DNA from: Sorghum bicolor | Lineage: Eukaryota > Streptophyta > Magnoliopsida > Poales > Poaceae | DNA length: 64,000 bases | Assembly: GCF_000003195.3 (NCBI RefSeq) | Contig: NC_012873.2 | Span: forward strand, 28,094,547-28,158,546 | Direction: 5' to 3' | Shown: positions 34,826 through 46,377 of the stretch, piece after piece | Numbering within the stretch: the stretch's first letter is position 1 | Layout: each line of letters begins with the position of its first letter | Program-made: the position numbers and the translations under genes | The notes under the pieces: generated by a model | Database searches by the model: none | What the model saw: only the letters and a program-made list of their open reading frames with translations | What the model was told of the DNA's origin: nothing

Positions 34826-37800
34826 TGGATAGATTCGCCGATGATGGAAAATTAGGCCAGGGATTCACATCGGCCGATGATTTGGTAGAAGTAGATATAG
34901 GTAGTGGTGATAAGCCTAGGCCTACTTTTATTAGTGCTAAATTAGATCCTGAGAGTAAGCGACAATTGACTAGTTTGTTAAAGGAATATAAAGATTGCTT
35001 TGCTTGGGATTATACAGAGATGCCTGGTTTAGACCGATCAATTGTTGAACATCGGTTACCCATCAAGTCTGGATTTCGGCCACATCAGCAACCAGCCCGC
35101 CGATGTAATCCTAACATTCTACCTGATATTAAGGCCGAAATCACTAAACTTATTGAAGCTAAGTTTATTCGGCAGTGTCGGTATGCCGAATGGATTTCCA
35201 ATGTTGTTCCGGTTTACAAGAAGAACGGGAAGCTTCGGGTGTGCATTGATTTCAGGAATCTCAATAAAGCTACGCCGATGGATGGATACCCAATGCCTGT
35301 CGCCGATCTACTGGTTGATGCTGCGGCTGGTCATCGGGTCATCAGCTTCATGGATGGTAATGCAGGTTACAATCAAATATTCATGGCAGAGGAGGATATT
35401 CCAAAAACCGCATTCAGGTGTCCTAGTCATGTTGGGCTATTTGAATGGATAGTCATGACTTTTGGGTTGAAGAATGCTGGTGCTACTTATCAAAGGGCTA
35501 TGAATTTTATATTTCATGAGTTCATCGGCAAGCTCGTGGAGATTTATATTGATGATGTGGTGGTTAAGTCTGGAGATTTCTCAAAGCATCTTGCCGATTT
35601 ACAAAAAGTGTTAGAGTGCACAAGGAAGCATGGATTGAAGATGAATCCCAACAAGTGTGCATTTGGTGTATCGGCAGGACAGTTTCTTGGTTTCATGGTA
35701 CATCAGAGGGGTATTGAAATTAGTCGAAGATCTATTGATGCCATCAATAAAATAGTGGCCCCTACCAACAAAACCGAGCTCCAATCCTTGATCGGCAAGT
35801 TAAATTTTATCAGGAGATTTATATCGAATTTGTCTGGTAGGATTCGTACTTTCAGTCCTCTTCTTAAATTGAAAGCCGATCAAGAGTTTATTTGGGGAGA
35901 AGAACAGCAGTTGGCTCTGGATGAAATCAAGAAGTATCTAGTAAATCCTCCAGTTCCAGTTCCACCTCAACAAGGGAAGCCCTTCAGATTGTATTTATCT
36001 ACCGATGGATCGGTTATCGGTTCAGCTTTAGTTCAAGAATTTGAAGGGAAAGAAAGAGTAATTTATTATTTGAGTAGGAGGTTGATTGATGCTGAAACCA
36101 GGTATTCGGCCATTGAGAAATTATGCTTATGCTTATATTTTTCATGTATCAAGCTGAGACATTACCTGTTATCGGCCGAATGCACTGTTGCTTGCAAAGA
36201 TGACGTGGTCCGATACATGCTATCTATGCCGATTATGAGTGGTAGGATCGGTAAGTGGATTTTAGCGCTGTCGGAGTTCGATTTGTGTTATGAATCGGCT
36301 AAGGCAGTCAAAGGGCAGATTATGGCCGATTTTGTGACTCAGCATTGCGGTCTAGTGGAAACCTTGGAAATTGTACCCTGGACGCTCTTCTTTGATGGAT
36401 CTACCTGTGACCGGGGGGCAGGAATCGGCATTGTATTAGTTTCCCCTAAGGGGAGGAAGTATGAGTTTTCCTTGCCGATTGTTGCCACATCAACAAATAA
36501 TCAGGCTGAGTATCAAGCTCTGATCAAGGGATTGGAGTTGTTAAGAGAAGTTCGTGCTGATGCTGTTGAAATATTCGGGGATTCTATGTTGGTTATAAAT
36601 CAATTGGCCGGAAGCTATGAATGCCGAAGTGAAGTCCTCATAACTTATTTTGAGAGAAGTATGCAACTGTTAAAGGAATTCAAGGATTTCCGATTGGAGC
36701 ATGTTCCCCGATTGCATAATGAAGACGCTAATCGGTTAGCTCAGCATGCCTCGGGATATCAGCCAATGATTAATGCGACATCGGCAGTCGGTGCCGGTGA
36801 TTGGAGGAAAGAAATTATTGATTATCTAAAAGATCCATCTAAAAAAGTTGAAAGACGGGTTCGATCTCAAGCAACCAAGTATGTGCTCCTTGAAAATGAA
36901 TTGTATTATCGAACTATCGACGGAATTCTTCTCCGATGCTTGGGTGATGATGAAGCTAGAAGTTTGATGGGGGAAATCCATGAAGGAGTGTGTGGAGCGC
37001 ATCAGTCAGCTTTTAAGATGAAGTGGATGATTCGAAGGAATGGATATTTTTGGCCGACCATACTTGAAGATTGTTTTAAATATTTCAAGGGATGTTAAGG
37101 TTGTCAAAAGTTTGGTAATATCCAGAGAGCACCCGCATCGGCTATGAATCCTATAATAAAGCCTTGGCCGTTCCGGGGATGGGCCATCGATCTGATCGGC
37201 CAGATTTATCCACCATCTAGCAAAGGGCATAAGTTCATTCTAGTTGCCACTGACTATTTCACTAAGTGGGTTGAAGCTATTCCTTTGAAGAAAGTCACAT
37301 CGGCCAATATGATTGATTTTGTGAAGGAGCATATTATTTACCGATTTGGGATTCCCCAAACGATTACTACCGATCAGGGCACCATGTTCACATCGGGGGA
37401 GTTCGATGAATTCGCAATCGGTATGGGAATTAAAGTGTTGAATTCTTCTCCTTATTATGCTCAAGCCAATGGGCAGGCCGAAGCGTCTAACAAAGGAATT
37501 ATCAAGCTTATTAAACGAAAGATTGAAGAAAATCCTAAGCGGTGGCATACATTATTAAATGAAGCATTGTGGTCTTATCGGATGGCTTGTCACGGATCGA
37601 CCAAAGTATCACCCTATCAATTGGTGTATGGACATGATGCAGTGTTGCCTTGGGAAATTAAGGCTAGATCTAGGCGATTATCTTTTCAAGATCAATTAAC
37701 TTCCGATGGTTATGCCACTTTGATGACCGATGAATTGGATGATCTAGCAGGGCATCGGTTAAAAGCTTTAATGAGTATAGAAGAAAATAAGAAGAGAGTT

Positions 37801-38058
37801 GCTAGATGGTATGATAAGAAAGTGAAGGCTAAAGAGTTTGCCGATGGGGATTTGGTATGGAAATTAATTTTACCAATTGGGACCAAAAGTTCGAAGTTTG
37901 GAAAGTGGTCTCCTAATTGGGAGGGTCCTTATCGGATAAGTCGATCGGCTCCTGGTAATGCCTACATTCTAGAAACCCTCGAAGGAATTGAATTTCCCAG
38001 AGCATTAAACGGCAAATATTTAAAGAAGTACTACCCCAGTATATGGGTCGATGCATAG
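34825..38058 (+). pseudogene. pol: E3 Pol with one nonsense codon in integrase
   Basis: Same domain order as E1: RT with YIDDVVV, RNase H, the second RNase H (LFFDGSTCDRGAG), and integrase. TAA at 37096-37098 replaces the CAA seen in E1 (FKGC then QGCQKFG), a single C-to-T change between the integrase zinc-finger cysteines. The frame is otherwise open to 38058 with a D-D-E core. The RT motif GKLRVCIDFR keeps the arginine that E1 has lost. Confidence 0.94.
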
Positions 38059-38195
38059 AAGTTTAGGTGCCGATAACACTCCTATCGGCTGGATCCAAAT
38101 GCTTGGGGACAAGACTTGGTGTTTCAAAAGTTTAGGCGCCGATAACAGTCCTATCGGCTAGACTAAAAGCTAAGGATACAATGCCGATGGAAACT

Positions 38196-41100
38196 CTATG
38201 TGTTAAGCAGCGTCTGGATTGCCGGTATAGCGCATAGCCGAATTTGGTTGGCTGCTTCTATCTCCTTGATGTCATCATCGGCAGAACCTTCTATCGGCTT
38301 CAGCTTCTTCTTCAGTTGGAGTGCTTTGCGACCATGAGCATTTCGCTCGCGCTCAAGAAGCCTGATGGTCTCTGGCAATTGGCTCTCTTCCTGTTGGGCT
38401 TGGGACAGAGCGTTCTCCACTTCCTTGAGCTCCGCCAACAGGGACTCTTTTCTTGCCGATAGATCGGATATCTTCTGCTTCAGCGCGTCTCCATAAGATC
38501 TCAGGATACCGATGTTCTTGTGCTTCTCATCGGTCAAAAGCTTCTCTTTCCTCATTTCATCGGAGAGTTGAGTCTGAGCGGCTCTATCGGCAAGCCGCCG
38601 AGAAGCTCTTTGGTACTGCAGCTGGCGACTCTCCAGATGAGCGGCTTGGAACAGGATTTCTTCAACATCGGCTGGGATTTGGCCTCTGAGAGTTCTGAAT
38701 AGGGTCTTGGTAGGGTCGGAATCATCAACCAATTGCGCTGTGTCCTGGTGAAGGAGAGCTGACAATTCTTCCAGCCTGACCCTGACCTCTGCCGATGTGA
38801 TGCCGACCGTCTGAGAAGTGCTTGCTTCTTCACCTTCTTCTTCAGAGAAATCGATGGCGAAGGAGAACAGGCTATCGGGAGAATCTTGTTCCTGGGAGGG
38901 AAAGCAAAATTAGCTCATACTTAGAGAATCGGCAAATAGTGCTAACGGTAAACGGTGACTTACTTGCTTCAAGGCGATCTCTTGTCTTTGACTGAGAAGT
39001 GCTGACGGAGCTGCAGGCTGATCGGCCAAAGATGCCGATGGAGCTACAGGTTGATCGGCTGAGATTGCCGATGGAACGATATCAACTGAAAGAAGACAAA
39101 AGGAGTTATGAGACTAAATAAGAATAAGTTCATCGGTAGCGATATTGTTAAAGTATGTTACCTGGAGGAGGGACAACGGTTGTCTGAATCGGGAAAACTG
39201 CCGATGGTATAACTGGACCCACCGGGCCAGTTGTTTGTTCACCCATGTCAGCTGATGTATCTTCTGTTTGAGATCCTTCCTGTTGGGGTTCTTCTATCTG
39301 TGGTGCTTCCTGCATAGGTGGGGGAGATGGTGCTTGCTGTGGCTGGGCTTCTGGAGAAGAAGGAGAAGACTCCACCGGAATTGGAGATACCGGAGGAGGA
39401 GGGGGAGTTGCTACCTTCTGGCGCTTTGTTCCAGTCTTAGCACCCGTGGTGCCCATTCTCTTGGGTTGGCTAGACTGGGGGGCATCGGTACTCTCACACC
39501 TGGCTTTCGCCGATGCGCCGGTTTGCTGCAATAATGAACAAGAGTTTATAAGCATAAATATAGCCGATATAAAGATAGTCAGCATAAAGGAAAAGATTTG
39601 ACAAATTGCCTTGAAAGCCCGCGCAAGAGTGGGAGCAGCAACCATTGGTGATGTCTGGGTTCTTCTGGTGGTGACTTTCCTGAGGCGTACACCCCGATGC
39701 ACGATGGAAGCTAGAGTGGGAGCATTGTGGCCGATTGAGGAAATCGGGCCTGATGGAAACAAGTCGATCGGCTTGCCACTCCTGCTAACCAATGGAGGAA
39801 TATTGTCAACCTGCAAAAGGAATACAAGGGTAAGCTGCCGATGGGGGTAATATTTAGAAAATGAAACATTGGTTTGAGTTACTTACAGTGTCATCGGGAA
39901 CTTCGTATTCGGAGTCAATCATGCCGCGGTATGAAAGTGCCGATCTGCAGAATAGATGCTCTTTCCATTCTGCCCACCATAACTTGTATGCCTGAGTGAT
40001 AAAAGCAGCCGGAACCCATTCTGACAGATTTACATCTATATCGGCGTTTGGTGGTAGTTGGGCTGCTCGAGTCCACTCAAGAAGGTTGTTGATAGTTTCT
40101 CTGGGTTTTATCACATCGGCATAAGGAAGTGCAATCGGCAACTGGCCGAAAGCTAACTGGCGAGCTAATGCCGATGGATTGTAAAATTCGTAAGTTTGAG
40201 GGGAGGTTTTTGTGCTACCAAAGAAATTCACTGGAATGATTCTAGGAGTCACAATTGCCATCATCACCTCATTGTCCCTGTCGAGAGCTTCATCAAATGG
40301 ATTGAAGGTCAGAGGGAGCATGTTATCTGGGTCATCATAAGCCAACCATGGTCGTTCGTCTCTGGTCAAACCCTCATACAGAGTCTGGAAGAATCGGCCG
40401 ATCTGATCTGGATTACCCCCTGAACCAAGTAGAACTATGACAGCTTCACCAAAGTTCAAGGGGGCGCGTGTTGCCGATTCCTCTTCACCCAATACATGGT
40501 TTTCAGCTATATCTCTTGGGAAACGCTGTGTGAACAGGTTGAAGTTGAGACGCTTGTGCAGATGCAGATTGAGCCACATGTTGACAAACCACCAGGGGCC
40601 TCCCAAGTTGCCAATGGATTGGCCGAGCAGAAGTTTCTGGGCTACTTGGTGGAGAAGGTGGTAAGCAGCGCCAAGCAAGTATCGGCCGAGAGGGAATCGG
40701 CCACCGTTAGCCAATCTTTCTGCTGCCGATAGGTAGACAGAAGTCGGTCCTGCCGATCGACCACATAATACAAACTTGTCCAGCCACATGTTCAGAAAGG
40801 TGGTTTGTTCCTTTATGGTGACAGATCCTTTCCCACGGTACTTCTGAATGTACCCCGACCAACCGCCGATAGCGCGAGTCTCCACTTTGGCACTAGGGGC
40901 AGTATCAAAAAAGTGGGTGCTATCGGCAGAAGATATATCTAGACCAGTAAGCATGGCTACATCGGCAAGAGTAGGAGAAGCAGGGCCGTGGCCAAAGGCA
41001 AAAGCATTGAGAGTGTCTGACCAAAAGTAGGATGCAGCTATCAGCAGTGACTCGTTCCTATGCATATCGGTAATGGACAATCTAATGCATTGGGCTAGAT

Positions 41101-41492
41101 TCCATTCACCCCACTGAACTTCATTAGAGTTGCTGACCCTCAAGAACCAGTCTTTCCACCCTACAGTTAGGCTGGGCCAAGAGCGGAAGGTGTCCTTCCA
41201 CAGATCTAAGGAAAAATTTTCGGCTCTGAAGGGGATCCTGTTGGTTTCTGCGTTGATAAGGTCAGTTGGATCTGGGTCCCCTAGAGGGCCGAGGCATTGA
41301 AGGTGTGGTTGATCGGTGGGGATGACAATTTTGTTGGACAATTCCTAGTGATTTTGGGCATAAAAAGAAATACAAAGAGGAAAGAAAAGGAAGATGTTCA
41401 GTAAAATGAATTGCGAGTGAACAGGGATATGAAGAAAAATACAGAAGACGGGGTGGAGATTTGACCTCAGGGACGACGAACCCGACGGCCAT
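38196..41492 (-). CDS. E3 antisense six-exon gene: plant mobile domain plus coiled coil, all exons open
   Basis: Minus-strand exons are 41492-41466, 41344-39887, 39810-39610, 39525-39162, 39085-38964 and 38891-38196. The sum is 2868 nt, exactly 956 codons with stop, with no internal stop. The third intron uses a GC donor (AAG|GCAATT), the others GT-AG. Exon 1 gives MAVGFVVPE. Exon 2 holds the PMD (YFWSDTLNAF, LADVAMLTGLDI, WSGYIQKY). Exon 4 is basic then proline-rich. Exon 5 has an 11-residue repeat (ADQPxAPSAxL) absent from E1. Exon 6 is a coiled coil of about 230 residues. TATA lies at 41641-41650. It runs towards pol with about 140 bp between the ends. The PMD family has no proven enzyme activity. 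A role in chromatin or silencing is inference. Confidence 0.82.
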
Positions 41493-42120
41493 CTTGCTGC
41501 GAAGGAAGCGTGTGAAGGCGCCGGAGTTGATGAAGAGGGGCACTTGTCGGAGACCTTAGGAGTTTTTGGTGGCGCCGCCGCTGGAGAAGTAAAGTTGTGT
41601 AGTAGAATGGTGTGATGGGGAAGGAGTACCCAAGAAGGAACTATTTATAGGACAAGATGGGCAAGGGCAAATCCGACTTATCTCTTTGCCGCATCCGAGA
41701 AATCCGAGGGTACTCAGGTGGATATGGTAACTGTTCGCACGGTAATCCAGAGATTGTGCAGGTGATTTGACGGGAAGCGGTCATTATCTGAAGATATTTT
41801 ACTGTGCGATATCTCCTGGTCGGTCCATCGGCGATATTCTATAACGGTCATATTGCCGATGGGCGGATAGAGGGGAAGTAACCGTTTTTGCGAATATCCT
41901 GGTCAGAACATCGGCAGATCTTTGTAACGGTATTGTTGCCGATGTACGACTGAGAAAAAATGCCCGTTTAGGAAGTTGGGGATTTCGAGGAATCTGCGGA
42001 GGATTAGGATCAGAGTTGTCCAGATTGAGGTTGTCGGTTACCAGATTAGGAGCATTAATTGCGGGAGAAGGCATCATTACTGCAGAGAATTTCGGAGCAT
42101 TAATAGTTTTATACTCCGAA
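41493..42120 (-). promoter_or_regulatory. E3 promoter and leader of the antisense gene
   Basis: The minus-strand TATA CTATAAATAG at 41641-41650 sits about 150 bp before the ATG, as in E1. The rest is non-coding and includes several ATCGGC motifs near 41827-41942. Confidence 0.7.
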
Positions 42121-42133
42121 ACTGGGGGGCATG
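42121..42133 (+). other. E3 polypurine tract
   Basis: ACTGGGGGGCATG directly before the 3' LTR, identical to E1. Confidence 0.75.
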
Positions 42134-42826
42134 TGTTGACACCGCTTTTGGGCACGTGTCTAGGATGGCAGGATAAGGTGACAGTACGATGTTTACAAAG
42201 CGGGTTGCCGATGAGGATGGTTGCCGATGAGGGGGAAGTTGAATGTGACTAAGTCCACAGGCAGTAATATGGTGCCGATGGCTAGATAAGAAAGTCTGCC
42301 GATGACTATGGCAAAGGATCTGCCGATGATGCAAAGGAGGAGTCTGGAAGCTGCCGGTCGTTATGTGTAGGAGTTTCGGTTTGTCACGAGGGATAGTTTT
42401 GTTATTTCCTTAATTATTTGCATCGTTTTGTATACGGATTCCGTGTAATTTGGAATTCGAATTCTAATCGTGTCTAGTTGTAGCTCTTTGAGCAGGGTAT
42501 AAATATAGACCCTAGGTTCTTGTAATAATCAATCAAGAAATCAAACACACGTTTTTACTCATATTCCAGCATTTACTTTTCGACGACTTCGTCATACTTT
42601 TTTCTTTTTGTTACGAGTTCTTAGGAATTCGTCGACTTAAGTTCGGCGTGTTCTCAAGTTCCGCGTGAGTACCTCTTAGCCGTGACATCCGGGCGCATCG
42701 CTGTTGTCAGGACTAAAGTATTCGAGTTATCACCTTTGCCGATAGCAAGGTCAAATCGGCTGGCACGCCTTAACGTTTGAATCGGGTATTAGCCCTTTGT
42801 GTTTGCAGACCAGTTTTGCATCAACA
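42134..42826 (+). repeat. E3 3' LTR
   Basis: 693 bp, paired with 30444-31136. TATAAATATA lies at 42498-42507. It is followed by the duplicated target cactc at 42827-42831 and then the rest of the E5 5' LTR. Confidence 0.96.
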
Positions 42827-42831
42827 CACTC

Positions 42832-44986
42832 TCACCACCGAGAAGCACGTTCACTCACTCGCTCACTCACTCTCACTTCGCGTATACCGTATACGGCCAT
42901 ACGCACAAGCCGAGCTCGACTGTCGTCGCAAGACGAGGTGAGCAGCTCAAGAGCATCTCCTTGCTCTTCTCTGTCTTTCTGTAGTATTTTCCTGTATTTT
43001 TCCTTGTATTTGTCTGTACCGATTCACTGCCAAGAACTCCACGAACTAAACCATGATATACAGAAGAACTCGAATGATCCCTGCTAATTTATCACTTCAC
43101 ATGCATGCGTGGGCCATAAGCATTAACTCCAAATAGTACATGCATGCAACATGCACTACCAGCCAAGCAAATGCCCACGTGAAGCATCCATTCCTTAATC
43201 ACCGTTAGCCTTTTTCGCATGATTAAATTTCGGCCATTTTACAAATACCACATGCTAACTCTGATTTTAATAATTCTTTGTCCTAAATTCATCTAAAATC
43301 ATGATCTACCTCCTATATTAATTTCATGATTTTTAGAGCTTATTTGAATTTATGTGATTATTTATCTGTGCTTGTTGTCTGTGTCGGTCTTCGCGTATTT
43401 TAGCTGACGGAGTGAACGAGCCGGAAAACGAGAACGTTGGAGACGAGTACCGCGAGTTTGACGCCGAGGATCCGGACTGTCAGTAGGAGTTTGCCGAGGA
43501 CGCCGACGGAGGCAAGTCCAACCGATTCTCTTTGATGCATATTGATCCTATTTTTAAACACAACCTGTAGAAGTCGTTTTAAATATTGCATGTACGATAT
43601 ATGTACGAAGTATTTTCGCTGCTTATTTAAAACCTGTTGAATAGCCATGCTTGAATTGATATTACCCGGTAATTGTCTTGTTCGAACCTAGGAATAAATA
43701 ATATGCTATGACAGAAATATTATTATTTAGTATGCTTAGGACTTGTTACTCATCCTAGATACTCGCTATGTTTTATCAAATATAATGATTTTAAAAGTAA
43801 AAGGTGTGAGTGGTGAAAATAAATTGTGGGTATTGTGAAAGGGTTAATGAACAAGTTATAGATGTGATTACTATAGAGATGGGGCGGATGGGATCTGTTT
43901 TGGGAATGCCCTGGTGTTGTGGCTTATACCTTGCGGGGTTAAGCGTGAAGATATCCGTCTTGTCTCGATTAAGGACTGAGTTTATGATTCATCTTGCCTA
44001 ACTCATTTATCGTACAACCACTCGCCTTGCATGGGAAAGGCTTAGTCTAAATCCCTCTAGTTAGTATGGCAATCACCTGGAGGCAGGTGTGCAACGGGAC
44101 ACTAAGTGATGTATGTGAAATAGTAGAAATATATGAAAAGAGCTTTGTGAATTATTGTGGTATCATGAGATGTGGCCATAGTGTTCCCGTGGTGAGCGCC
44201 ATTACTTAGCTACGGAGGGTAATGACTTTGATGGATCTATGCTTGTACGACGGTGTAAGTTATGGTATCCTACTTGTGGGAAAAGTGTACAACCTCTGCA
44301 GAGTGTAAATCTATTTGGATAGCCGTGTCCGCGGTCTCGGACAGGTTATGGTTTGGTTTCAACAACTAGATGGGTTGGGATGAGTGAAAACATGTGAGAG
44401 AGTGTGATTTTGGAAATAAATGGTTGACTGCCATTGTGTTGTGGGAACAAGGGTTCAACAACTATTAAAATTGTGATCAAACCCCCATTTTCAGAAATAC
44501 TATCATATGTGGAAAAAGAGTTCTTTTACAACAGTACTTGTGAAATGAAACCTTGCATGTGTAAAAAGATAGCTTTATGCAAATAAAACTAAGCCTCATC
44601 CTTGATTTATCCATATGCATATATATTGTTATCCCCTTCCGTAGGGTAAGGTTGGATTTGCTGAGTACTTTGTACTCACCCTTGCTTTATTAAACAGAGG
44701 AAGATCCGGACTTCGATCTCGAAGTGGCGTTCGAGTAAGGTCGTGTCTGCACCCAACTAAGCCTGTGGCATTGGGACTCGTCAGATGTTCGGTTGTGATA
44801 TCGTTTGTTTCTGGGTCCTTTGGACCTATGTTGTATTTTGGTGTCTTATTATTATAGCGTGCCTTCTTTGTCCACGCTTACCGAGACTACTGCGCTGAAA
44901 CTTATCTGATGTAATAAATATGTTACTAGCCTCCTGGGACTAGTATTGTATCACATTTGAGTTCCTGGTTTACTAGGGGCGCTTCA
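42832..44986 (+). repeat. E5 5' LTR, second part
   Basis: Matches 51390-53527 of the 3' LTR. It carries the three exon-like pieces of the LTR reading frame (ends at 42937, 43404-43511, 44698-44738). The second has a TAG where the 3' LTR has CAG. A GAGTAC-TTT-GTACTC hairpin lies at 44663-44677. It ends GCGCTTCA before the primer site. Confidence 0.93.
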
Positions 44987-44988
44987 GG

Positions 44989-45001
44989 TGGTATCAGAGC
45001 C
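44989..45001 (+). other. E5 primer-binding site
   Basis: TGGTATCAGAGCC, complementary to the 3' end of initiator methionine tRNA, two bases past the LTR. This is the standard primer of chromoviruses. Confidence 0.93.
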
Positions 45002-45132
45002 GTAGTTGGCTGTAGGACGTGACCTTAGGCTTTTCTGGACCAGTGTTTTACTAAATAAACGTATTTTACAAAAGTTCTTACCCTATTCCCTCTATTTGAA
45101 AAAAAATATTTACTCTCATCTATATCTCTCAG

Positions 45133-46012
45133 ATGACAGAAGGAGTTTGGACCAGCAGTTACTATCTAAGTGTAGAAGGCTTTCCCAAGCTCTTGTATGC
45201 TACCATGCAGAAACTTGGAATCAAGGATCGCCCAGAATATGAAGGCAGAGAATATGAAGAGCATGAGACCGAGCGGTGTGAAGTTACCGTCTATATTGGG
45301 AAAAGTGAGGACTTCCCTAACATAGCTGAAGCTTGGAGTATGACTGCGACCAGATTTCGGTTTGCAGATACATATCAAGCCGTCGCCCGCAAAGCCTTGA
45401 GGTACCTATGCCAGATCTACGAGAAGCCCATCACCCGTACACCTATGAGGTTCTTTCCACCCGACGAAAAAGACCGACCAGTTTGGAGGACCCGCATGGA
45501 GCTCTTGCAAGGACGTTACTCACTTGAAGATGACCCAACTGTGGTATTCATGACCACATACCTACTTGCTCTAGATAAGCAATATGATGAGCAGGCCTCA
45601 GAGTTAAGGAAGTGCATCCATCGTGCGGAGGAAGCCGAGATCATAGTTAGAAAAATCCATGTGCAGCTTGCGGAAGCTCAGGCCCAAGCAGCTGCAGCTG
45701 AGAGTCGTGAAACAGCCAATGCTGAAGTCTTGAAGGCAGCTGAAGACCGCCATGCTCAGGAGTTGAAGGATGCCTACCTTATCACCAGGATCAAAAGAAG
45801 GATGTTAGCAGTGGAAGACCAAGAGCCCATAATCCTAAAAGATGGACATAGAAGGGCCATCAGCTCCCCCACCCACAGATGCCTCTCATGAAGCTTTAGA
45901 GTTGGAGCCCAGTAAGGAAGAAGGATTTCCCCTCCTCGCCCAGCCAGCACCAAAAGAAGACAGTGACCCACCTCTTAGTCCAAAAGAAGAACCACAAATG
46001 TCAGAAGCATGA
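45133..46012 (+). pseudogene. E5 extra reading frame between primer site and gag
   Basis: An ATG at 45133 opens a frame with YYLSVEGFPKLLYATMQKLG, CEVTVYIGKSEDFP, FADTYQAVARKALRYLCQ and a long charged, alanine-rich helix that is probably a coiled coil. It stops at 45891, but a one-base shift near 45840 restores an acidic, proline-rich tail (SAPPPTDAS, PLSPKEEPQMSEA) ending at 46012. I recognise the type from grass chromovirus annotations as a hypothetical protein. Its function is unknown. The sequences before this ATG and before the gag ATG (ATCTCTCAG, CCAACAG) both look like 3' splice sites. Confidence 0.75.
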
Positions 46013-46377
46013 TCCACCTCAACACCAAGGGAATGAAGCCGTTCTGTCCGAAGAAGTTGAAGAATAATAGCACCTAGTTCATCCTTATGTCTTGGGGAAG
46101 TGAAGTTTACTTCACTTTTGTTCAACCCCCAAAGTAGACGAATCGTCTTGTAGAACGCTTATTTCCTCCATTACTATGTTGTAAACCGCCCTCTTATTCA
46201 AAATATATATTTGTGCTTGTTGGTTGTGCTAAATAATTGAGTGCTCTATGTTGTTCCCTTATGGGATGACAAGTCTTAAAACTTGCACCTTTTTAAAATA
46301 TAACGCCTTAACAAAAAAAAACAACATCACTCAATAGATCTAACCCTTATCTAATGCTTTCTCATCTTAACCAACAG

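Larger units (their letters stand above)
30444..42826 (+). mobile_element. E3: second Tat/Grande-type element with intact antisense PMD gene
   Basis: This 12,383-bp plus-strand element is of the same family as E1. LTRs are 693 bp each (30444-31136, 42134-42826), with TGTTGACACC...GCATCAACA ends and target duplication cactc. I count about eight LTR differences (about 1.1 percent), so it is somewhat older than E1. Gag has two frameshifts and pol has one stop. The antisense gene has all six exons open. As the innermost of the five layers it is the last insertion of its stack. Confidence 0.95.
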
